This document shows positions 8,003 through 15,366 of a DNA stretch of 64,000 nt, piece after piece. Position 1 is the first letter of the stretch. Each line of letters starts with the position of its first letter. A program made the translations under genes and the position numbers. This DNA comes from Caballeronia grimmiae (lineage in GTDB: Bacteria; Pseudomonadota; Gammaproteobacteria; Burkholderiales; Burkholderiaceae), in assembly GCF_000698555.1 (NCBI RefSeq), contig NZ_JFHE01000006.1, positions 62,001 to 126,000 of the forward strand. The letters run 5' to 3'. The notes below the pieces were generated by a model. It was not told the DNA's origin, ran no database searches, and was given only the letters and a program-made list of their open reading frames with translations.

Positions 8003-10402
8003 CTACGCTCCGCTGTTGTCGCTCAACGCGCTTTCGAGTTGTTCGAGCGTATAGGGCTTGCGCAACGCCTGCCACGAGAAGTCCCGCACGTCTTCCTGCA
8101 GGACGTTTTCCCCCGACGCGAATATCACGCGCACGTCCGGGAAGCGTTGAATCCATCGTCGCGCCAGTTCGATGCCCGTCATGTCGGGCAGGTTGATATC
8201 GGTGAGAAGGACATCGAATGGGCCTTGCGCCATGGCGTCGAGCGCCGCTTGCGCGTTGCCCGCGCCGACCACCTGATGACCCAGCATGCCGATGAGTTCG
8301 CCGACCGCTTCGCGCGTCGCGCCGTCGTCTTCGACGACGAGCACGCGTTTCGCACCCGCCGGGGCGGATTCCGCCGATGGTTTATCAGCAGGCGCGGCGA
8401 CGACCAGTTCACCCGGTGAGCCCAGCATTTGCCGCAATTTGAAGGCGAGGTCTTCTCGGCTGTAGGGCTTGCTCAACAGTTCGACGCCGGGGTCGAGGCG
8501 CCCGCCATGCACGATCGCGTTCTGCGTATAACCCGATGTGAACAGCACGCGCACATGCGGCTGCATCGTGACCGCACGACGCGCCATCTCCGGGCTCTTC
8601 AACGTGCCGGGCATCACGACGTCGGTGAAGATGAGATCGACGTGCACGCCGCTGCTCAACACGACGAGCGCCTGATCGGCGTTGTCAGCTTTCAGCACGT
8701 GATAGCCCAGCTCGGAGAGCATTTCGATGACCGTCGCCTGCACCTTCTGATCGTCCTCGACGACGAGTACGGTCTCCGTGCCGCCCGTGACCGGTGCGTT
8801 GCGCCATCTGACGGGCTCCGCCGCCTCGACGGACGATCGCGGCAGATACACGCGCACCGTGGTTCCGTGCCCGACTTCACTATAGATGCGGATATGCCCG
8901 CCGCTTTGCTTGACGAAGCCATACGCCATGCTCAATCCGAGGCCGGTGCCTTCGCCTTCGGGCTTCGTCGTGAAGAACGGATCGAACGCGCGCTCCACCA
9001 CTTCCGGCGGCATGCCGATGCCCGTATCGGTCACGCCGAGCATCACGTACTGGCCGGGCGGCACGTCGGACAAGCTGCGCACGTAGCGGTCATCGAGCAT
9101 GGCGTTGGCCAGTTCGAGCGTGAGCTTGCCGCCCTCGGGCATCGCGTCGCGCGCGTTGATGGCGAGATTCAGCAGCACGTTCTCCAACTGATGCAGATCG
9201 ACGAACGCGTTCCACAGCCCGCCCGATACGACCGTCTCGACCTCGATGGTTTCGCCGAGCGCCCGGCGCAGCAGGTCGTCCATGCCGCGCACCATCGCCG
9301 CCAGATTCACCGATACCGGCCGCAACGCCTGGCGACGGCCGAACGCGAGCAACTGCGAGGCGAGCTTGGCCCCGCGCTCCACGGCGTCGATCGCGCTGCT
9401 CACGCGGTCCATGCTCCAGCTGTCGTGAAGACAGCGCGTGCGCAGCAGTTCGAGATTGCCGCGCAGCACCTGGAGGACGTTATTGAAGTCGTGCGCGACG
9501 CCGCCCGTCAGCTTGCCGATGGCCTCCATCTTTTGCGCCTGCAACAGCGCAGCGCGCGTTTCCTCGAGTAGCTGGTCCGCCTCGCGCCGCTCGGTGACGT
9601 CGCGCGTGATCTTCGCGAAGCCGATCAGCGTGCCTTTCTCGTCGCGGATCGCGTCGACGATCACGTGCGCCCAGAAGCGCGTGCCATTGCGCCGCAAACG
9701 CCAGCCTTCGGACTCGAAGCGTCCCTCGCGGGCGGCGGTGTCCAGTGCGCGTTGCGGCATCCCGGCGGCGGCGTCTTCCGGCGAATAGAAGCGGGAGAAG
9801 TGCGCGCCGATGATCTCGTCGGCGGTATAGCCCTTGATGCGCCGCGCCCCGCTGTTCCAGTTGGTCACGAGGCCCTCGGGCGAGAGCATGAAGATCGAAT
9901 AGTCGGTCACGCCCTCCACGAGCAGCCTGAAGCGCCGCTCGCTTTCGATGACCGCATCGTGCGCCTTGCGCTTGTCGCTCTCGTCGCGGACGACCTTCAC
10001 GAAGCCGAGCAGGGAGCCGTCGTGATCGACGAGCGACGTCGTCAGCACGCTTGCCCAGAAGACGGAGCCGTCCTTGCGCTTGCGCCAGCCCTCGGTTTCG
10101 AAGCTCCGGTGCTCGCGCGCCTCGCGCAGTTCTATTTCGACGATGCCGTGCTCGCGGGCCTCGTCGGGAAAGAAGATCGAGTAGTGGCGCCCGACGATTT
10201 CGTCGGGCGCATAGCCATAAATGGCGCTACCGCCGGGGTTCCATGTGGAAACGAAGCCTTCCGGCGACAGGCAGAAGGCTGCAAGGTTCGTCGTCGATTC
10301 GACCCAGATGCGCGCCCAGTCTTGAAGGGCGTGATCGTCGTTCGGATTCTCGCTCTTGCGCATGGCAATTGTCATCGGTTCTTGTACTCGTTGACCCTTC
10401 AC
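8003..10402 (-). CDS. Soluble hybrid histidine kinase: PAS-PAS-HisKA-HATPase-REC-REC
   Basis: Predicted 799-residue cytosolic hybrid sensor kinase with no transmembrane segment. Order: PAS about 32-145 and PAS about 155-270, similar to one another (both with a SEGW/ETEGW-R(K)R-G-FWA core, suggesting domain duplication); dimerisation and phosphoacceptor region with H304 in the box VAHDFNNVL; ATPase domain about 400-520 with the N box NLAINARDAMPEGG, DTGIGM and GTGLGLSMAYGF; receiver 1 about 544-660 with Asp594; receiver 2 about 686-795 with Asp735 and Lys782. All phospho-sites are present, so it could run an internal phosphorelay, probably sensing a cytosolic ligand or redox state. No cognate response regulator with an output domain lies beside it. 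Starts at 10375 or 10363 are also possible. Confidence 0.9.
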   Translation of the reverse strand: MKGQRVQEPMTIAMRKSENPNDDHALQDWARIWVESTTNLAAFCLSPEGFVSTWNPGGSAIYGYAPDEIVGRHYSIFFPDEAREHGIVEIELREAREHRSFETEGWRKRKDGSVFWASVLTTSLVDHDGSLLGFVKVVRDESDKRKAHDAVIESERRFRLLVEGVTDYSIFMLSPEGLVTNWNSGARRIKGYTADEIIGAHFSRFYSPEDAAAGMPQRALDTAAREGRFESEGWRLRRNGTRFWAHVIVDAIRDEKGTLIGFAKITRDVTERREADQLLEETRAALLQAQKMEAIGKLTGGVAHDFNNVLQVLRGNLELLRTRCLHDSWSMDRVSSAIDAVERGAKLASQLLAFGRRQALRPVSVNLAAMVRGMDDLLRRALGETIEVETVVSGGLWNAFVDLHQLENVLLNLAINARDAMPEGGKLTLELANAMLDDRYVRSLSDVPPGQYVMLGVTDTGIGMPPEVVERAFDPFFTTKPEGEGTGLGLSMAYGFVKQSGGHIRIYSEVGHGTTVRVYLPRSSVEAAEPVRWRNAPVTGGTETVLVVEDDQKVQATVIEMLSELGYHVLKADNADQALVVLSSGVHVDLIFTDVVMPGTLKSPEMARRAVTMQPHVRVLFTSGYTQNAIVHGGRLDPGVELLSKPYSREDLAFKLRQMLGSPGELVVAAPADKPSAESAPAGAKRVLVVEDDGATREAVGELIGMLGHQVVGAGNAQAALDAMAQGPFDVLLTDINLPDMTGIELARRWIQRFPDVRVIFASGENVLQEDVRDFSWQALRKPYTLEQLESALSDNSGA

Positions 10403-10588
10403 GCGGCAATTCGCAAAGCATGGACGGGGAGTTGTCGTAACCGGACATTCTAGCGGCTTGTACCCTTCTTCGTGCGAGCGTGCCGCTGGGTCATCGCGCG
10501 GCGATGTGCGCGAGCGCGCGTTGGCGGCAAGAAGGAGCCGCGCTAGGCAAGGTGCGGTGCAGCAATTTAGCTCTAAGCCGGACCGCGA

Positions 10589-10888
10589 TCACAGTTCCGG
10601 CATGCGCAGGTCGGCCTCGACGATTTCCTTGCCGCGCGCTTGCGCCGCGTTTTTTGCGTCGTCCTTGAGCGTGAACGGGCCGATCTCTTCGGCGCCGTCG
10701 AAGGGATAAAGGAGGCGTCCGTCGGTCAGGCGGACGACCTTCAGTGTGCCGACGAACGCGCCGCTGACATGCGGCCGATAAGACGCGTAGATCGCGTAGT
10801 CATCGTCTGTGAGGCCGGGTTTGGCCGACACGTTCTTCTTCCAGGGAAACAGGACAAGTTTCGCGCGACGCGAGACCGGTTCTTTCAT
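10589..10888 (-). CDS. DUF6723-family small protein
   Basis: Predicted 99-residue protein of the DUF6723 type found mainly in Burkholderiaceae. Characteristic parts are the DDYAIYASYRPHVSGAFVGTLKVVRLTDGR core and a C-terminal KDDAKNAAQARGKEIVEADLR helix. The core looks like a small beta-sheet protein with a terminal helix. The ATG at 10888 is preferred over an in-frame GTG nine bases upstream because a GAGGG ribosome site sits at a workable distance from it. Function is unknown. It is the last of five same-strand small genes between 10.6 and 12.8 kb, but gaps of about 60-100 bases make a single operon uncertain. Confidence 0.75.
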   Translation of the reverse strand: MKEPVSRRAKLVLFPWKKNVSAKPGLTDDDYAIYASYRPHVSGAFVGTLKVVRLTDGRLLYPFDGAEEIGPFTLKDDAKNAAQARGKEIVEADLRMPEL

Positions 10889-10993
10889 GGCGATCACATC
10901 CCTCGGGGGAAACGGCGCAAAGTTTCAGCACGTAGCGTGCCGAACCTCTCCGCCGCCGATCGCACGATAGAACCGGTCATGGCGATTCCTGCG

Positions 10994-11446
10994 TTAGTTT
11001 TTGAGATCGTCGGGAACCTTGCCGCCGTTCTCCGCGAGCTTCTTCATGACTTCCTTGTGCAGCCAGATGTTCATCGAAGCCGAGTCGTCCGTGTTGCCGG
11101 TGTAGTGCAGCTCAATGGCGAGCTCCTTGCGCGCCTGAAGACTGCTGTCGAGGTCGAGCAGCTTCATTAGATCGACGATCGACGTGCGCCAGTTGAGGTT
11201 CGCGCCGTTCTGCTGCTGTTTCTGAACAAGGATCGCTTCGACGTCGACTTCGGGCATCGGCGTGACGGGAGGACGCGCCGGTTCGGTGCCGGACGTTGCC
11301 GGCGCAGCCGATGGATTGGCCTGCGTCGCCGCCGCCGCGCCGCCTGCCGCGTTCGATGCCGCCGGCGGCGTGGCCGCACCGGATGTCGTCGCGGCCGGAT
11401 GGTCATGCGGGAAAATCTTGTTCAGGATGGTCGAGAAAATGCTCAT
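10994..11446 (-). CDS. DUF3597 domain protein
   Basis: Predicted 150-residue protein. It starts MSIFSTILNKIFPH, has an Ala/Thr/Pro-rich linker of about 45 residues, and then a folded C-terminal domain with EVDVEAILVQKQQQNGANLNWRTSIVDLMKLLDLDSSL and LAIELHYTGNTDDSASMNIWLHKEVMKKLAENGGKVP, which matches the DUF3597 pattern (a domain related to LysM-accompanied small proteins). The start at 11446 is set by the family start MSIF; the upstream open frame is not coding-like. The role is unknown. It lies amid other small stress-type genes on the same strand. Confidence 0.8.
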   Translation of the reverse strand: MSIFSTILNKIFPHDHPAATTSGAATPPAASNAAGGAAAATQANPSAAPATSGTEPARPPVTPMPEVDVEAILVQKQQQNGANLNWRTSIVDLMKLLDLDSSLQARKELAIELHYTGNTDDSASMNIWLHKEVMKKLAENGGKVPDDLKN

Positions 11447-11507
11447 TGTGTTCCCTCTGTGATTGAAGCAGCGCGAAGTCCGCGCATTGCAGGTGATGGA
11501 AAGACCG

Positions 11508-11723
11508 TCACTCTTCCTGGCCAACCGCTTTCGATACGGCCGCGGGGCTGTCGTACTCCTGCTCCGGCAGCGCATCGAGCGCGTTGGTCACTTCCTCGCT
11601 CGCGCCGTTGCTGCGCGCGGTGTCGAGGAGCGTCTGTTTGTCCGCGGGATAGTCGATTCCCTTGAGCGCCTTTTGCATCTCGATGAACATGTTGTTCGAG
11701 CCGCTGGACTCGTCTTTGGCCAT
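11508..11723 (-). CDS. DUF2795-type small protein
   Basis: Predicted 71-residue protein with the DUF2795 layout: MQKALKGIDYPADKQTLLDTARSNGASEEVTNALDALPEQEYDSPAAVSKAVG. The helix-turn pattern (a stretch in which a 'drop' of the helix register is followed by a conserved L-P-E-Q-x-Y-x-S-P-A-A-V/DV segment) is typical of this family. A good ribosome site (AAGGAG) precedes the start. The function is unknown, though members are frequent in stress-related small-gene clusters. It sits 61 bases upstream of the DUF3597 gene on the same strand. Confidence 0.8.
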   Translation of the reverse strand: MAKDESSGSNNMFIEMQKALKGIDYPADKQTLLDTARSNGASEEVTNALDALPEQEYDSPAAVSKAVGQEE

Positions 11724-11777
11724 CGCGTTTCTCCTTGAGATGATGATTCGAACGGCGCCCGCGCGATGCCGCTCCGC

Positions 11778-11993
11778 TTACTGGCTCGCGCCGGCGGGTG
11801 CGTCGCTGGCGGCGGTCGCAGGGAAGCTCGTTGCCGCGGGCGCCGATGCCATGGGCGCCGATGCCGCGGACGTGTCGCTTGCCGCGCCGCCTGCGCCCGC
11901 GCTATCCGAGCCGCGCTTGCAGCCGGCAGTGAGCGACATCGCCGCGACGACTGCACCGAGTACTGCGATGCGGGTGATGGAATTCATGCGCAT
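11778..11993 (-). CDS. Small lipoprotein, Ala/Ser-rich
   Basis: Predicted 71-residue lipoprotein. The start at 11993 has a GGAGG ribosome site eight bases upstream. Residues 1-25 form a lipoprotein signal: MRMNSITRIAVLGAVVAAMS, then the lipobox LTAGC with Cys25 as the lipidated residue. The mature part is short and low-complexity (Ala, Ser, Pro, Gly) with no domain. It would be a small membrane-tethered peptide of unknown role. It lies 41 bases downstream of the OBAP-type gene and 54 bases upstream of the DUF2795 gene, all on the same strand. Confidence 0.75.
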   Translation of the reverse strand: MRMNSITRIAVLGAVVAAMSLTAGCKRGSDSAGAGGAASDTSAASAPMASAPAATSFPATAASDAPAGASQ

Positions 11994-12034
11994 TTGTCCT
12001 TCCTCCGTTATGGCTTTGGACTGCGTTTGGATGC

Positions 12035-12826
12035 TCACGACGCGTCGCGCCGGTCCCGGAACGGGACGTCCATGAGCGTCGTCTGCACTGAGGTGCCGCT
12101 TTCCCACGCGTTCGCACCCGGCACGATGTCGGGCACGGGTATGTCGTAACGCTTGCGCCTGCGGTCTTCCCACGAGACGCCGAGACGCGCATCGCGCGCA
12201 GCGAGCATCGACTCATCGAGCTGGCCGTCCTGCGTGAAGCCCATCATCAGTTGCGGCGGGCCATACGGAAAGTCGTCGCGGTCGATCTGCCACGTGTGGA
12301 AGGTCTTTCCGTACGTGGAAACGAGATCGTTGAAATACGCGCGCTCCGCCATCTCCGGGATGCCCGGCGCAACGAGAGTGCCCGACTTCACCTCGTAATG
12401 ATGGCTATGCCACAGGCGCTTCTCTTCCTCGGGCAGCTGCCGGAAGCGCTCTTCCGAAATGATGTATTCGATGCCGATGAGCCGCGCATCCGGCCGGTTC
12501 GAATCGAAGATCACGCATTGATGCAGGTCATGTTTCAGATGAATGCAGAAGTGGTGCGCTTCGACCTGACGGCCCATGTCGTCCGCATACATATGGAAGC
12601 CGTTGAGCCAGGTGCTCATCGCCGCGAGCGGATACTTCGGCTGCATCACGCCCGATGCCAGATCGAGCAGACGATGCTTCGCCGAGTGACCTTCGCCCGT
12701 GCGAGCGAGCGCGCTCACGCGGCGGCCGATCAACAGCCCCGCAGCCGCCGCAAGGCCCGCCACCATGCCCGCGGCAAGCGGCATCAATGAGTCGGATTCG
12801 TTCGACAGCACACGCCGGTTCGTCAT
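12035..12826 (-). CDS. OBAP / DUF1264 family protein with an N-terminal membrane anchor
   Basis: Predicted 263-residue protein. After MTNRRVLSNESDS a single hydrophobic helix (LAAGMVAGLAAAAGLLIG) would anchor it in the membrane. The rest matches the oil-body-associated protein (DUF1264) family: LNGFHMYADDMGRQVEAHHFCIHL, DLHQCVIFDSN, ARLIGIEYIISEERFRQLPEEEKRLWHSHHYEVKSG, and TWQIDRDDFPYGPPQLMMGF. Several His residues (HHFCIH, WHSHHYEV) cluster as a possible metal site. In plants such proteins sit on lipid droplets; bacterial members are uncharacterised. The start at 12826 is chosen by an AGGGAGG site. It heads the same-strand group of small genes down to 10.6 kb. Confidence 0.82.
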   Translation of the reverse strand: MTNRRVLSNESDSLMPLAAGMVAGLAAAAGLLIGRRVSALARTGEGHSAKHRLLDLASGVMQPKYPLAAMSTWLNGFHMYADDMGRQVEAHHFCIHLKHDLHQCVIFDSNRPDARLIGIEYIISEERFRQLPEEEKRLWHSHHYEVKSGTLVAPGIPEMAERAYFNDLVSTYGKTFHTWQIDRDDFPYGPPQLMMGFTQDGQLDESMLAARDARLGVSWEDRRRKRYDIPVPDIVPGANAWESGTSVQTTLMDVPFRDRRDAS

Positions 12827-13005
12827 CCATGCCTCCCTTTCATCAAGCATTCGCTTCGTCAGTCGGGCAGCAATAAGTGTTCCGCCGGGGCGCTCGCGGG
12901 CTCTGGATTGCGCGGCACTGCGATTGCTTTGACCATCAGCGTGCGGATTTCCAGACCTCATGGCGCCGCATCCCGTCCTTCCACCTACGTCATCAGGAGC
13001 GAATC

Positions 13006-13197
13006 ATGAGCACGTCACCCCAGAACGGCAAACCGGACGCATCGCAGAACGCCGACGACGAAGCGCAAACCGGCAGCGACGAAACCTTCACGACCGATGT
13101 CTCCGAGACCGATGACGAAGGCACGACCGTGCGCGAGGCCGAGGTGAGGGCGGACGATCTGTCGGAAGTGAAGCCGGCCGACGGCGACAAGTCCTGA
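13006..13197 (+). CDS. Small acidic protein of unknown function
   Basis: Predicted 63-residue, strongly acidic and hydrophilic protein (MSTSPQNGKPDAS, then many Asp, Glu and Thr residues), likely disordered. Start at 13006 has a CAGGAGC site 12 bases upstream, and the upstream open frame lacks coding character. No family is recognised. It is 19 bases before the MBL-fold gene on the same strand and may be cotranscribed with it. Confidence 0.55.
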   Translation: MSTSPQNGKPDASQNADDEAQTGSDETFTTDVSETDDEGTTVREAEVRADDLSEVKPADGDKS

Positions 13198-13216
13198 ACG
13201 CGCGCGAGCGGCTTTC

Positions 13217-14086
13217 ATGCGCGTTCACCACCTCAACTGCATATCGAGTTGTCCGCTCGGCGGCAAGCTGTTCGACGGCCGCACGCCGAGCCTGTTGCGC
13301 CGCGGCGAACTCACGTGCCACTGTCTGCTCGTCGAAACGAACGATGGCCTCGTGCTCGTCGATACAGGCTTCGGCCTTCGAGACGTCGCGAATCCGCGGA
13401 GCCGTCTGAGCACGTTCTTTCTTTTCATGCTGAAGCCGGACTTCCGCGAGGAAATGACGGCGGTGCGGCAGATCGAGCGCCTGGGCTTCAAGGCGAGCGA
13501 TGTGCGCCACATCCTGATGAGTCACCTCGACTTCGATCACGCAGGCGGTCTCGACGACTTTCCGCACGCGACCGTTCATATGCTGGAGATCGAGCGCGAC
13601 TATGCGCTCGCGCAGAAGACGTGGCTCGACCGGCAGCGCTTTCGCCCGCAGCAATGGTCGACGCGCGGCAACTGGACGGTGCATCGCGGAGGCGGCGAGA
13701 AGTGGCGCGGCTTGGACTCGGTCCGTCCGCTGCCCGGTTTCGCCGACGACATCGCGCTCGTGCCGCTGCCTGGCCATACGTTCGGGCACGCGGGCATCGC
13801 GGTGCGCAAGGACGGCGCCGGATGGCTGCTGCTCGCTGCCGACGCCTACTTCTTCCATACCGAGATGGATTGGGACCGCCCGCGTTGCACGCCGGGCCTC
13901 GCGTTCTATCAATGGATGATGGAGAAGGATCGCGCGGCGCGTTTGCAGAATCAGGCGCGTTTGCGCGAGCTATGCCGAAGCGCGGGCTCCGGGTTGACCG
14001 TCTTTTGCAGTCACGATCCGTTCGAATTCGAAAAGCTCGCAGGCCGTTCGCCGGGCATTCCTGCCGAGCAGTTGCTGGTCTGCTGA
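13217..14086 (+). CDS. MBL-fold metallo-hydrolase
   Basis: Predicted 289-residue cytosolic metallo-beta-lactamase-fold hydrolase. The metal motif HLDFDHAGG is intact (HxxxDH), with a third ligand His in PLPGHTFGHAG, Asp in LAADAYFF, and a terminal His in FCSHDPFEF, so both metal sites are complete. The opening (MRVHHLNCISSCPLGGKLFDG) and HCLLVETNDGLVLVDTGFG strand are typical of the lactonase-like branch of the superfamily. The reaction is unknown; lactone or thioester hydrolysis are the usual family options. The neighbourhood does not indicate a substrate. Confidence 0.85.
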   Translation: MRVHHLNCISSCPLGGKLFDGRTPSLLRRGELTCHCLLVETNDGLVLVDTGFGLRDVANPRSRLSTFFLFMLKPDFREEMTAVRQIERLGFKASDVRHILMSHLDFDHAGGLDDFPHATVHMLEIERDYALAQKTWLDRQRFRPQQWSTRGNWTVHRGGGEKWRGLDSVRPLPGFADDIALVPLPGHTFGHAGIAVRKDGAGWLLLAADAYFFHTEMDWDRPRCTPGLAFYQWMMEKDRAARLQNQARLRELCRSAGSGLTVFCSHDPFEFEKLAGRSPGIPAEQLLVC

Positions 14087-14575
14087 ACGCACGGCCTTCT
14101 TCATAACGATATGAATCCTCGTTGGTTAGCGGACGAACGTCCGCTCACTAGAATGATGCGCCTGCGCTCTGTGGCGACGCTGGCGATCGCTAATCTGGAA
14201 GCTAACGCAATCAATTCGGATTCCATATGAAGCAAGGGCGGCGCGAGGCCATGCGCAAGCTTTCGGCTGGCGCGGCCGGCATGGTCGCCTAAAGCGCGGC
14301 AGTCGCTGTCGGCGGACGAAATCCATGCCGTGAGCGAGTGTGTGCGGTCTCTGAACCACATCGTTCGTGAAGATGCCGAACCGCGGTGGCTTCCTCGCGG
14401 ACCTGCGACCAAGTGCTTTGAAGCGGGCGCTTACAGAGAATCCTTGATTGTTCGCGATTCCCCGCCAGTCAATTCGCTTTGAGCCGCTTTATCCGAACGA
14501 TCGACCTGTCTACATTTGCGCTTAGCAGATCGGTTCATCCGATGAACCGCCGCAAACAATCTTTGAAAGGAAACG
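14087..14575. other. 489-base gene-poor gap
   Basis: No intact gene is supportable. The segment around 14227-14400 translates into pieces that look like fragments of exported redox proteins (see the pseudogene entry). The right end holds the leader of the SDR gene with an AAAGGA site at about 14567. The left end has no promoter that I can call. Confidence 0.5.
14227..14400 (+). pseudogene. Possible remnant of a sulfite-dehydrogenase-type c cytochrome and a Tat leader
   Basis: At 14294-14380 one frame reads ARQSLSADEIHAVSECVR, then SLNHIVREDAEPRWLP. This resembles the C-terminal region of c-type cytochromes that accompany molybdenum sulfite dehydrogenases (pattern SLSxDExxAVxAYVLxLNxIVxxD), but the conserved Met-containing end and the heme motif are missing. 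In another frame, 14227-14292 reads MKQGRREAMRKLSAGAAGMVA and then a stop, like a twin-arginine leader cut short; after the stop the same frame continues SAAVAVGG. The two pieces overlap in different phases, which fits a decayed, deleted locus. The assignment rests on pattern memory and is tentative. Confidence 0.35.
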
Positions 14576-15325
14576 ATGATGAGCAAGCTCGCAGGGAAGG
14601 TCGCCGTCGTGACGGGAGCATCGAAGGGTATTGGCGCTGCAATCGCCAGAAAGCTCGCAGCGGAAGGCGCTTCGGTCGTGGTGAATTATTCGAGCAGCAA
14701 GGCCGGCGCAGATGCGGTCGTGGCCGACATCACCGCAGCGAAGGGACGCGCGATCGCTGTCGGCGGTGATGTGTCGAAAGCGGCGGATGCGCAAGGCATC
14801 GTGAATGCCGCCGTGGAGACGTATGGCCGGCTCGATATCGTCGTGAACAACTCGGGCATCTACGAGTTCTCGACGATCGAAGAAATCACCGAAGAGCACT
14901 TCCACAAGCAGTTCAATGTGAACGTGCTCGGCGTGTTGCTCGTGACGCAAGCCGCCGCGAAGCATCTCGGCGAAGGCGCGAGCATCATCAACGTGAGTTC
15001 GGTCGTAAGCCGTATCACGCCGCCCGCCAGCGCCGTGTATAGCGGCACCAAAGGCGCGGTCGACGCGATCACCGGCGCGCTGGCCCGCGAACTCGGTCCG
15101 AAGAAGATCCGCGTGAACTCGATCAACCCCGGCATGGTCGTGACCGAAGGCACGAACACGGCGGGCATCATCGGTTCGGAGATGGATACCGCGATCGTCG
15201 GCCAGACGCCGCTAGGCCGCCTGGGTCAGCCGGACGACATCGCATCCGTCGCGGTGTTCCTCGCATCGGACGATGCACGCTGGCTGACCGGCGAAAGCAT
15301 CATCGCGAGCGGCGGGCTGCGCTGA
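14576..15325 (+). CDS. SDR-family NAD(P)-dependent oxidoreductase
   Basis: Predicted 249-residue classical short-chain dehydrogenase. The cofactor motif is TGASKGIG near residue 14, NNSG near 90, Ser in NVSSVVS, and the catalytic YSGTK near 155. Asn/Ser after the second beta strand (VVVNYSSSKAGA) suggests NADP preference, as in 3-ketoacyl-ACP reductase or glucose 1-dehydrogenase-like members; this is a family-based guess. A second ATG three bases downstream is possible. It converges on the L-fuconate dehydratase gene 41 bases away, with a hairpin between. A role in sugar oxidation is plausible by context but not shown. Confidence 0.85.
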   Translation: MMSKLAGKVAVVTGASKGIGAAIARKLAAEGASVVVNYSSSKAGADAVVADITAAKGRAIAVGGDVSKAADAQGIVNAAVETYGRLDIVVNNSGIYEFSTIEEITEEHFHKQFNVNVLGVLLVTQAAAKHLGEGASIINVSSVVSRITPPASAVYSGTKGAVDAITGALARELGPKKIRVNSINPGMVVTEGTNTAGIIGSEMDTAIVGQTPLGRLGQPDDIASVAVFLASDDARWLTGESIIASGGLR

Positions 15326-15336
15326 TCGCAAAGACA

Positions 15337-15361
15337 TGCCCGGCCGTCGAAACGCCGGGCA
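15337..15361. terminator. Hairpin between converging SDR and fucD genes
   Basis: Eight-base arms TGCCCGGC (15337-15344) and GCCGGGCA (15354-15361) with a nine-base loop. Directly after it lies a second small palindrome, GGCGTT/AACGCC (15362-15377), which includes the stop codon of the dehydratase gene. There is no clear T-run; bidirectional termination is likely but unproven. Confidence 0.55.
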
Positions 15362-15366
15362 GGCGT

